A stretch of DNA of 5,993 bases from an uncultured Catenibacterium sp. (GTDB lineage: Bacteria; Bacillota_I; Bacilli_A; Erysipelotrichales; Coprobacillaceae), in assembly GCA_900764725.1 (NCBI GenBank), contig CAAFPB010000260.1, positions 1 through 5,993 of the forward strand. The letters run 5' to 3'. The translations under genes and the position numbers were made by a program. The notes beneath the pieces were generated by a model. The model searched no databases, was not told the DNA's origin, and saw only the letters and a list, made by a program, of their open reading frames with translations. Each line of letters starts with the position of its first letter. Position 1 is the first letter of the stretch. Positions 1-5,021 of this stretch are shown one piece after another.

Positions 1-26
1 AGTTCAGACGTGTGCTCTTCCGATCT
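1..26 (+). other. Illumina TruSeq read-2 adapter remnant (not genomic)
   Basis: These bases equal the last 26 bases of the TruSeq multiplexing read-2 adapter, ending in the familiar GCTCTTCCGATCT, as I remember that sequence. They are library-construction DNA left on the contig end. Genomic sequence starts at about base 27. The reading frame of the first gene runs through the adapter by chance, giving an apparent GTG start at 12-14 that has no biological meaning. Confidence 0.96.
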
Positions 27-755
27 TTCATGCATTATAAGAATAAAAAGAAAGTAAAACAGTATGCCACTGATTACTGGGCATGTTCAGAACTTGCAGG
101 ACAATTCTTTTTCGAAGATGATGTACGTCAAAATCCTCGTTATCATGTGATTAATAATGCGATTGATACAGATCGTTTTAAATATGATAGAGAAGTAAGA
201 GCTGCATATCGTAAAGATCTCCATGTAGAAGATAAGATTGTCGTAATGAATACTGCAAGATTCACTTATCAGAAGAACCAATTATTCCTTATTGATATCT
301 TTGAAGAGTTAAAGAATAAGGATGATCGTTTTGAACTTGTATTAGTGGGTGATGGAGAATTAAGAGGAGAACTTGAACAGAAGATTTCTGACTTAAATCT
401 CACTGATAGTGTACAGCTATTAGGTTTACGTAGTGATATCCCAGAATTATTATCAGCGGCTGATATATTCCTTTTCCCTTCTCGTTTTGAGGGATTTGGG
501 ATATCATTATTAGAAGCACAGGCTTCTGGACTGTTATCCTTTACTTCCAAGACAGTTGTCCCAGAAAGTGTAGGGATTACAGATTTACTTACATATATTT
601 CATTAGATGAATCTCCTGTAGAATGGGCAGATATGATTTATGATCAATTTACAAGAAGAGACATTGATAGAAATAAATATACGGATGTCATCAAAGAAAA
701 AGGATTTGATATCGATACAGAAGCTAAAAGATTAAAATCCTACTTAGATGATTAA
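27..755 (+). CDS. GT4-family glycosyltransferase, 5'-truncated
   Basis: This is the C-terminal 242 residues of a GT-B fold, GT4-type (RfaB/EpsF-like) retaining glycosyltransferase. It would transfer a sugar from a nucleotide-sugar donor to a lipid-linked glycan at the cytoplasmic face of the membrane. Numbering from base 27, the remnant contains the interdomain linker (NNAIDTDRF, residues 43-51). It also has the donor-phosphate-binding segment ARFTYQKNQ (77-85, with R78 and K83) and VLVGDGELR (105-113). The EX7E signature follows, with E155 and E163 in a RFEGFGISLLEAQASGL context. Family members are usually 350-380 residues, so about 110-130 N-terminal residues (the acceptor-binding domain) are missing because the contig begins here. 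There is no start codon: the in-frame ATG at 30 is internal and the GTG at 12 is adapter. The next gene starts 16 bases downstream with no promoter or terminator between, so the two are probably cotranscribed. Donor and acceptor cannot be read from the sequence. Confidence 0.93.
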   Translation, partial: FMHYKNKKKVKQYATDYWACSELAGQFFFEDDVRQNPRYHVINNAIDTDRFKYDREVRAAYRKDLHVEDKIVVMNTARFTYQKNQLFLIDIFEELKNKDDRFELVLVGDGELRGELEQKISDLNLTDSVQLLGLRSDIPELLSAADIFLFPSRFEGFGISLLEAQASGLLSFTSKTVVPESVGITDLLTYISLDESPVEWADMIYDQFTRRDIDRNKYTDVIKEKGFDIDTEAKRLKSYLDD

Positions 756-762
756 AGAAAGG
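754..762 (+). promoter_or_regulatory. Ribosome binding site fixing the start at 772
   Basis: AAAGAAAGG lies 9 bases before the ATG at 772. An earlier in-frame ATG at 748 overlaps the end of the upstream gene (ATGATTAA) but has no purine-rich site at a suitable distance. The 772 start is therefore preferred, giving an N-terminus of MKKYYLQV. Confidence 0.7.
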
Positions 763-771
763 AAAACAGTT

Positions 772-1797
772 ATGAAAAAATATTATTTACAGGTCACAAT
801 TGATTCTAATCTTGATGCCAGTACTAAAGCTGTTCAGGATTGTAATAAGATTCTTCATCAGAACGGTTATGAACCATTTGAAATTAATCTTTATAAATCA
901 GGAAACAAGTATATCAAGAAGGTTCATAACTTTCTTGCCTTCAATCACTTAAATAAGATTGATGAAGGTGCATTACTTGTTATTCCTCACCCTCTTTATG
1001 TGAATAAGAAATATATTGATATCTTAGAGAAGGTAAAACAGAAGAAACATGTTAAGCTTGCATTCCTTATTCATGATTTAGATTCATTAAGAAAACTATT
1101 CCTAAATGTACAGGATGATTTTGAATATATGGATCATAAGATGTATGACATCTCTGACTATATTATTGCGCATAACGATTGTATGATTGACTACTTAGTA
1201 TCTCAGGGAGTAAACAGAGAAAAGATTCATAATCTTCATATCTTTGACTATTTATGTGAATCAAATAATACAATCAAGTTTGATCGTTCAGTAAGTATTG
1301 CAGGTAACCTAGACGAAAAGAAGAGTAACTATCTTGCCAAGCTAAAGGATATTAAAGCAGTTCATTTTGATTTATATGGTGTACATTTAAATGAAGATAT
1401 TCTTGCATCTAATATTACTTATCATGGTGCTTTCCCACCTGATGAAATCAATAACCAGTTATATAGTGGCTTTGGTTTAGTATGGGATGGAAGTTCTATT
1501 GAAAAATGTGATGGTAATACAGGAGAGTATTTAAAATATAATAACCCTCATAAATTATCTTTATATTTAGTATCTGGTATTCCAGTAGTGATCTGGAAAG
1601 AAGCTGCAGAAGCTAAATTTGTAGAAGAACATGGCTTAGGTATTACAGTGAATTCTTTAGATGAACTTGGAGAAAGATTTGCGAGTCTAAGTGAAGAAGA
1701 ATACTTCGAAATGGTTAAGAATGTCGCAGTAGTTTCTGATAGACTTAAAAACGGATATTACCTAACTCAGGCAATCAAAGAAATTGAAGAGGCTTAA
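772..1797 (+). CDS. Gtf3/galactofuranosyltransferase-like glycosyltransferase
   Basis: This 341-residue soluble protein resembles the Gtf3 family. That family includes the streptococcal glucosyltransferase of serine-rich adhesin glycosylation and many proteins annotated as beta-1,6-galactofuranosyltransferases of capsule loci, typically about 330-340 residues. Visible landmarks are the N-terminal YYLQVTIDSNLDASTKAVQD segment, IPHPLY (71-76) and AFLIHDLDSLR (97-107). SDYIIAHNDCMIDYL (128-142) ends the first Rossmann half. The C-terminal half carries the family pattern SGFGLVWDG (232-240), the KYNNPHKLSLYLVSGIPVVIW run (255-275) and LGITVNSLDEL (289-299). No signal peptide or membrane segment is visible, so it should act in the cytoplasm on a lipid-linked acceptor. 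It follows the GT4 gene closely and is closed by a hairpin terminator. UDP-galactofuranose and UDP-glucose are both possible donors. No UDP-galactopyranose mutase gene is in the window to decide between them. Confidence 0.82.
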   Translation: MKKYYLQVTIDSNLDASTKAVQDCNKILHQNGYEPFEINLYKSGNKYIKKVHNFLAFNHLNKIDEGALLVIPHPLYVNKKYIDILEKVKQKKHVKLAFLIHDLDSLRKLFLNVQDDFEYMDHKMYDISDYIIAHNDCMIDYLVSQGVNREKIHNLHIFDYLCESNNTIKFDRSVSIAGNLDEKKSNYLAKLKDIKAVHFDLYGVHLNEDILASNITYHGAFPPDEINNQLYSGFGLVWDGSSIEKCDGNTGEYLKYNNPHKLSLYLVSGIPVVIWKEAAEAKFVEEHGLGITVNSLDELGERFASLSEEEYFEMVKNVAVVSDRLKNGYYLTQAIKEIEEA

Positions 1798-1808
1798 AGC
1801 CTCTTTTT
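1787..1808 (+). terminator. Intrinsic terminator overlapping the stop codon
   Basis: The perfect inverted repeat AAGAGGC (1787-1793) / GCCTCTT (1799-1805) has a 5-base loop TTAAA and runs into TTTTT at 1804-1808, followed by more pyrimidines. The left arm is the last coding segment of the transferase gene, and its TAA stop (1795-1797) sits in the loop. It probably ends the two-transferase transcript. Confidence 0.85.
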
Positions 1809-1813
1809 CTTCT

Positions 1814-1841
1814 TTAACTCTTATTATTTTTGATTTATAAT
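1814..1841 (+). promoter_or_regulatory. Putative sigma-A promoter of the flippase gene
   Basis: A perfect TATAAT -10 box (1836-1841) lies 16 bases after TTAACT (1814-1819), which matches TTGACA at four of six positions. Transcription would start near 1848, giving a leader of about 30 bases before the ATG at 1877. The position directly after a terminator supports it. The -35 is weak. Confidence 0.6.
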
Positions 1842-1864
1842 AGTTGCGGTTTGTAACAAGGAAA

Positions 1865-1870
1865 GAGAGG
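1865..1870 (+). promoter_or_regulatory. Ribosome binding site fixing the flippase start
   Basis: GAGAGG, within the longer purine run AAGGAAAGAGAGG from 1858, lies 6 bases before the ATG at 1877. An in-frame TTG at 1844 would extend the protein by 11 residues, but it falls at or before the predicted transcription start and has no ribosome binding site, so it is rejected. Confidence 0.72.
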
Positions 1871-1876
1871 TTTAGT

Positions 1877-3334
1877 ATGAAAAAACAGAAATCACTTAAG
1901 TTGAATTTCATTATGAATGCATTACTTACAATGTCTTCATTCATATTCCCACTTATTACATTCCCATATGTATCGAGAGTATTAGGACCTACAGGAACAG
2001 GTCAGGTTAACTTTGCGACATCATTGATTACTTATTTCTCAATGTTTGCACAGTTAGGTATTCCAACATATGGTATCAAAGTATGTGCACAGGTAAGAGA
2101 TGATCATGAAAAACTCACAAGAACAACACAAGAATTATTAATTATTAATCTTGTCATGACTGTAATCTCTTATGTTGCGTTTATTATTGCGTTATTCACA
2201 GTTCCAAAGCTTGCATCTGATAAGATGTTGTATGTGATTACTAGTAGTACTATCCTACTTACTACAATAGGTATGGAATGGCTCTATAAAGCTTTAGAAC
2301 AATATACATATATCACTATTCGTTCTATTATCTTTAAGTTTATTGGACTTATCGCAATGTTTATGTTAGTGCGTACAAAGAACGATTATGTTATGTATGC
2401 AGGAATTACAGTATTTGCGGCCAGTGCTTCATTTATTCTTAACTTATTAAATGCCCATAAATATATTGGTTTAAAACCAGTTGGACATTATGACTTTAAG
2501 AGACATTTTAAACCAGTTGGAATCTTCTTTGCGATGAGTTGTGCCACTACAATTTATACTAACTTAGATTCAGTTATGTTAGGTTTTATGGCTACTAATG
2601 CGGATGTTGGTTACTATGGTGCAGCTGTTAAGATTAAGAATATTTTAGTATCTATCGTTACTTCACTTGGTACTGTATTACTTCCAAGAGCATCTTATTA
2701 TATTGAACATCAAGAAATGGATGAATTTAAGAAACTAAGCAGAAAAGCCTTAAACTTCGTATTCCTTATTGCATCTCCTATGATGATCTATTTTATGCTT
2801 TTCGCAAAACAGGGAATCTATTTCCTATCAGGTGATGCTTTTGGACCAGCTGTTGTGCCTATGCAGCTCATTATGCCTACCCTACTCCTTATTGGAATCA
2901 CAAATATCTTAGGTATTCAGATTTTAGTTCCTTTAGGATATGAAAAGGCAGTACTTGTATCAGAAATAGTAGGTGCAGTGATTGATTTAGTAGTCAATGC
3001 CTTATTGATTCCACAATATCAATCAAGTGGTGCTGCGATTGGTACATTACTTGCAGAATTTGCGGTTATGGTCGTACAGTGTATTGCGTTAAAGGATGAA
3101 ATCAAAACAGACTTTAGTGATATTAAATTCTTAAAGATTATTCTCGCAATTATTCTTGCATCACTTGCATCTTTCTGGGTAACTGCATTAAATCTACATG
3201 TATTTATTACACTCGTTATTTCAGCTATGTTGTTCTTTGGTGTATATGGTATTGTACTCATTATCATGAAAGAAAAACTTGTGATTGAAATATTGACACA
3301 AATCTTTAGTAAAGTAAAACGTAAAAGCGCATAA
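1877..3334 (+). CDS. wzx: Wzx-like polysaccharide/repeat-unit flippase
   Basis: This 485-residue integral membrane protein is of the MOP exporter superfamily, polysaccharide transporter (PST/RfbX) branch. Such proteins flip undecaprenyl-linked oligosaccharides from the inner to the outer membrane face. The N-terminus carries the family hallmark FPLITFPYVSRVLGPTGTGQ (24-43), followed by NFATSLITYFSMFAQLGIPTYG (45-66). Also typical are GMEWLYKALEQYTYITIRSI (132-151), TNLDSVMLGFM (228-238) and YYGAAVKIKNI (247-256). About 12-14 hydrophobic segments spread over the whole length, and the C-terminus is a basic tail (KVKRKSA). Length is normal and nothing appears broken. It has its own promoter and its own terminator, so it seems to be a single-gene unit. 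Next to two glycosyltransferases and an LCP gene, it fits export of a capsule or wall-polymer repeat. A teichoic-acid repeat flippase like pneumococcal TacF is an alternative within the same fold. Substrate is not predictable. Confidence 0.95.
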   Translation: MKKQKSLKLNFIMNALLTMSSFIFPLITFPYVSRVLGPTGTGQVNFATSLITYFSMFAQLGIPTYGIKVCAQVRDDHEKLTRTTQELLIINLVMTVISYVAFIIALFTVPKLASDKMLYVITSSTILLTTIGMEWLYKALEQYTYITIRSIIFKFIGLIAMFMLVRTKNDYVMYAGITVFAASASFILNLLNAHKYIGLKPVGHYDFKRHFKPVGIFFAMSCATTIYTNLDSVMLGFMATNADVGYYGAAVKIKNILVSIVTSLGTVLLPRASYYIEHQEMDEFKKLSRKALNFVFLIASPMMIYFMLFAKQGIYFLSGDAFGPAVVPMQLIMPTLLLIGITNILGIQILVPLGYEKAVLVSEIVGAVIDLVVNALLIPQYQSSGAAIGTLLAEFAVMVVQCIALKDEIKTDFSDIKFLKIILAIILASLASFWVTALNLHVFITLVISAMLFFGVYGIVLIIMKEKLVIEILTQIFSKVKRKSA

Positions 3335-3346
3335 TCTGCGCTTTTT
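3323..3346 (+). terminator. Intrinsic terminator overlapping the flippase stop codon
   Basis: A 9-bp perfect stem, AAAAGCGCA (3323-3331) / TGCGCTTTT (3337-3345), closes a 5-base loop TAATC and is followed by the T-tract 3342-3346. The flippase stop TAA (3332-3334) is in the loop and its last codons form the left arm. The A-tract on the left could also let it work for minus-strand transcripts. Its T-tract overlaps the -35 box of the next promoter. Confidence 0.9.
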
Positions 3347-3373
3347 GACTTATAAAACAATAAAGGGTATACT
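3345..3373 (+). promoter_or_regulatory. Strong sigma-A promoter of the gpsA-tagD fusion gene
   Basis: TTGACT (3345-3350), 17 bases, then TATACT (3368-3373): each box differs from consensus at one position and the spacing is ideal. Transcription would start near 3380, leaving a leader of about 65 bases before the ATG at 3445. A second TATAAT (3379-3384) lies just downstream but lacks a recognisable -35. Confidence 0.8.
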
Positions 3374-3389
3374 TTTATTATAATGACTA

Positions 3390-3423
3390 ATGAATATGAA
3401 TGATGTAAAATAATTATATTCAT
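3390..3423 (+). repeat. AT-rich inverted repeat in the gpsA-tagD leader
   Basis: ATGAATAT (3390-3397) and ATATTCAT (3416-3423) are perfect 8-base inverted arms around an 18-base spacer, between the promoter and the ribosome binding site. The RNA hairpin would be weak (AT-only apart from one G-C pair). It could equally be a chance match in AT-rich sequence. Confidence 0.35.
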
Positions 3424-3426
3424 ATG

Positions 3427-3433
3427 AAGGAGG
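3427..3433 (+). promoter_or_regulatory. Ribosome binding site fixing the fusion gene's start
   Basis: AAGGAGG is a near-perfect Shine-Dalgarno site placed 11 bases before the ATG at 3445. The in-frame ATG at 3424 lies upstream of this site and has only AT-rich sequence before it, so the protein starts at 3445 (MPDKQRIGILGAG), 7 residues shorter than the longest ORF. Confidence 0.85.
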
Positions 3434-3444
3434 AAATCAGAGAT

Positions 3445-4902
3445 ATGCCTGATAAACAGAGAATCGGTATTTTAGGAGCTGGTACATGGGGTATGGCTCT
3501 TGCAAGAATGCTGGCTAATTGTGATAAGGAAGTAACAGTGTGGTCTGCCCTTCCACAGGAAGTGGAACAGTTAAGTACAACACATACACATCCAAAACTT
3601 CCTGGTGTTGATTTTCCTGAAACTATTCGTTATACAACAGATATAGAAGAAGCATGTACGAATCAGAATATTATTATGTTTGCGGTTCCTTCTATATTTG
3701 TAAGAAGCACAGCTGAAAAGGCTAAACCTTACATTAAAGACAATCAGATTATTGTGGATGTTGCGAAAGGTATTGAAGCAGATACATTCATGACTTTAAC
3801 TGAAGTCATTGAAGATGTACTTGATAATGAAACATTACATCTTGTCGCATTATCTGGTCCTACTCATGCAGAAGAAGTGGCAAGAGGATTACCTACTGCC
3901 ATCGTATCAGCATGTAAGAATCTAGATGCTGCAAAATATGTACAGAAGTTCTTTAGTAGTCCTTTTATGCGTGTGTATACAAATAACGATGTGAAAGGAA
4001 TTGAAATCTGTGGTGCATTAAAGAATATTATTGCGTTAGCTGCTGGGATTTCTGGTGGCTTAGGTTATGGTGATAATGCTCGTGCAGCTTTAATTACAAG
4101 AGGTCTTGCAGAAATGGAGAGACTTGGTGGTAGAATTGGCTGTACACCACATACATTTAGTGGATTAACTGGTATGGGTGACTTAATTGTGACTTGTACA
4201 AGTGAGTTCAGTAGAAACAACCAGGCGGGTCATTTAATTGGTGAAGGTAAGACACCGGCAGAAGCTGTTAAGGAAGTAGGAATGGTTGTAGAAGGTATTA
4301 ATGCATTACCAGCAGCTGTTCAGCTTGCAGAAACTTATAAAGTGGATATGCCTATTGTAATGACTGTCAATAAAATTGTGAATGAAGGCTTGAATCCAAA
4401 GGATGCAGTTAATGCATTATTACAGAGAGATTTAAAATCAGAAACACCTCTTCCATCTATTAATGATGTATTTGAAGAGTCAGTATTAAGAAAGACGAGG
4501 AAAAGTGGAATGAAGAGAGTTATTACTTATGGTACTTTTGACTTATTACATTATGGTCATATCAACCTATTAAGAAGAGCTAAAGAGTTGGGTGATTACT
4601 TAATCGTTGGTTTATCAACAGATGAATTCAACTGGAATGAAAAACAGAAGAAGTGTTACTTTACTTATGAACAGAGAAAACAGTTACTAGAATCAGTTAG
4701 ATATGTAGATTTAGTTATTCCTGAATGTGCATGGGATCAGAAACGTAAAGATGTTCATGAATATCATGTTGATACATTTGTCATGGGAGATGACTGGAAA
4801 GGTCAGTTTGACTTCTTAGAAGAAGAAGGTGCAGAAGTAGTATACTTACCTAGAACTCCTGAAATCAGTACTACAAGAATCAAAAAAGATTTGAATAAAT
4901 AG
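3445..4902 (+). CDS. gpsA-tagD: GpsA-TagD fusion: glycerol-3-P dehydrogenase + cytidylyltransferase
   Basis: This 485-residue protein joins two cytoplasmic enzymes. Residues 1 to about 335 are a full-length GpsA (NAD(P)-dependent glycerol-3-phosphate dehydrogenase), which reduces dihydroxyacetone phosphate to sn-glycerol 3-phosphate. It shows the dinucleotide motif GAGTWG (11-16), VAKGIE (106-111, K108), LSGPTHAEEVARGLPTA (136-152) and GALKNIIALAAGI (190-202, with the expected catalytic lysine K193). GMGDLIVTCTSEFSRN (243-258) completes the set. Residues 356-485 (130 residues, the usual TagD length of about 129) are a glycerol-3-phosphate cytidylyltransferase, making CDP-glycerol from glycerol 3-phosphate and CTP. 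It shows GTFDLLHYGH (363-372, HxGH nucleotide-binding motif), CYFTYEQRKQLLESVRYVD (404-422), GDDWKGQFDF (448-457) and RTPEISTTRIK (470-480). The last corresponds to B. subtilis RTEGISTT, with Glu in place of the Gly. The joining segment is only about 20 residues. Both domains keep their key residues, so both steps to CDP-glycerol, a precursor of teichoic acid and phosphoglycerol-decorated polymers, are probably active. The gene has its own promoter. If it is the only gpsA in the genome it would also supply phospholipid synthesis. Confidence 0.95.
   Translation: MPDKQRIGILGAGTWGMALARMLANCDKEVTVWSALPQEVEQLSTTHTHPKLPGVDFPETIRYTTDIEEACTNQNIIMFAVPSIFVRSTAEKAKPYIKDNQIIVDVAKGIEADTFMTLTEVIEDVLDNETLHLVALSGPTHAEEVARGLPTAIVSACKNLDAAKYVQKFFSSPFMRVYTNNDVKGIEICGALKNIIALAAGISGGLGYGDNARAALITRGLAEMERLGGRIGCTPHTFSGLTGMGDLIVTCTSEFSRNNQAGHLIGEGKTPAEAVKEVGMVVEGINALPAAVQLAETYKVDMPIVMTVNKIVNEGLNPKDAVNALLQRDLKSETPLPSINDVFEESVLRKTRKSGMKRVITYGTFDLLHYGHINLLRRAKELGDYLIVGLSTDEFNWNEKQKKCYFTYEQRKQLLESVRYVDLVIPECAWDQKRKDVHEYHVDTFVMGDDWKGQFDFLEEEGAEVVYLPRTPEISTTRIKKDLNK
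4497..4512 (+). promoter_or_regulatory. Possible internal ribosome binding site and TagD start
   Basis: GAGG (4497-4500) lies 9 bases before an in-frame ATG (4510-4512) that falls exactly at the first residue of the TagD domain (MKRVITYGTFD), where free-standing TagD proteins begin. Translation from here would give a separate 130-residue TagD as well as the fusion. The site may instead be a non-functional relic of an ancestral separate gene. Confidence 0.4.
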
Positions 4903-4910
4903 TCATATTT

Positions 4911-4986
4911 TACTCGTTTATGAAGATGATATGTAATTTTTGTGTAATTATCACCTTAAAGGTTTTCATTTTTTCATTTACGAGTA
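4911..4986 (+). repeat. Interrupted inverted repeat between gpsA-tagD and the LCP gene
   Basis: The arm 4911-4926 (TACTCGTTTATGAAGA) matches the reverse complement of 4971-4986 (TTTTCATTTACGAGTA) at 13 of 16 positions, with 44 bases between. The right arm ends inside the -10 box of the LCP promoter. It lacks the compact GC-rich stem and trailing T-tract of a terminator, so it might be a pair of protein-binding sites or chance. Confidence 0.4.
4932..4948 (+). promoter_or_regulatory. Putative WalR (YycF) box
   Basis: TGTAAT-TTTTG-TGTAAT matches the known WalR consensus TGTWAH-N5-TGTWAH at every defined position: a direct repeat with 11-bp period, one helical turn. It ends 14 bases upstream of the putative -35 of the LCP gene, a reasonable place for an activator. 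WalRK controls cell-wall metabolism in Bacillota, and B. subtilis teichoic-acid genes (tagAB/tagDEF) have been linked to it. Binding here is inferred. Confidence 0.55.
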
Positions 4987-4990
4987 TAAT
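4963..4990 (+). promoter_or_regulatory. Putative sigma-A promoter of the LCP gene
   Basis: A perfect TATAAT (4985-4990) lies 16 bases after TTTTCA (4963-4968; four of six match TTGACA). Transcription would start near 4997, leaving a leader of about 25 bases before the ATG at 5022. The weak -35 would be consistent with dependence on an activator. Confidence 0.6.
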
Positions 4991-5021
4991 GACGAATGAA
5001 CCCGAATATTAGGAGGTAGTT

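Noticed and set aside
12..26. GTG start of the first ORF
   Set aside because: It lies inside adapter sequence; the gene is truncated at the contig end.
87..550. Minus-strand ORFs of 64 and 93 codons
   Set aside because: They lie opposite the well-conserved GT4 domain and have no family resemblance or upstream signals; they are shadow frames.
748..771. Upstream ATG for the second glycosyltransferase, giving an 8-residue extension
   Set aside because: No ribosome binding site is correctly placed, whereas AAAGAAAGG is 9 bases before the ATG at 772, and the added residues MIKERKTV are the ribosome-site region read as protein.
1762..1944. 60-codon minus-strand ORF
   Set aside because: It spans a terminator, a promoter and the flippase start on the other strand and has no recognisable domain.
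2474..2521. 12-base direct repeat AAACCAGTTGGA, 36 bases apart in the flippase gene
   Set aside because: It is in frame and encodes a repeated KPVG in a cytoplasmic loop; most likely a local coding coincidence, with no further repeat units.
3404..3420. Second WalR-like box in the gpsA-tagD leader
   Set aside because: Only one half (TGTAAA) fits; the other half, TATATT, misses two positions, which is expected by chance in AT-rich DNA.
3019..3423. 134-codon minus-strand ORF
   Set aside because: It is antisense to the conserved flippase C-terminus and runs through a terminator and promoter. It has no recognisable domain and is a shadow of the + strand gene.
4953..4975. Possible terminator after gpsA-tagD (ACCTTAAAGGT then TTTTCATTTTTT)
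   Set aside because: The usable stem is only three pairs (ACC/GGT) around a TTAAA loop, too weak to call; transcripts of gpsA-tagD may read through into the LCP gene.
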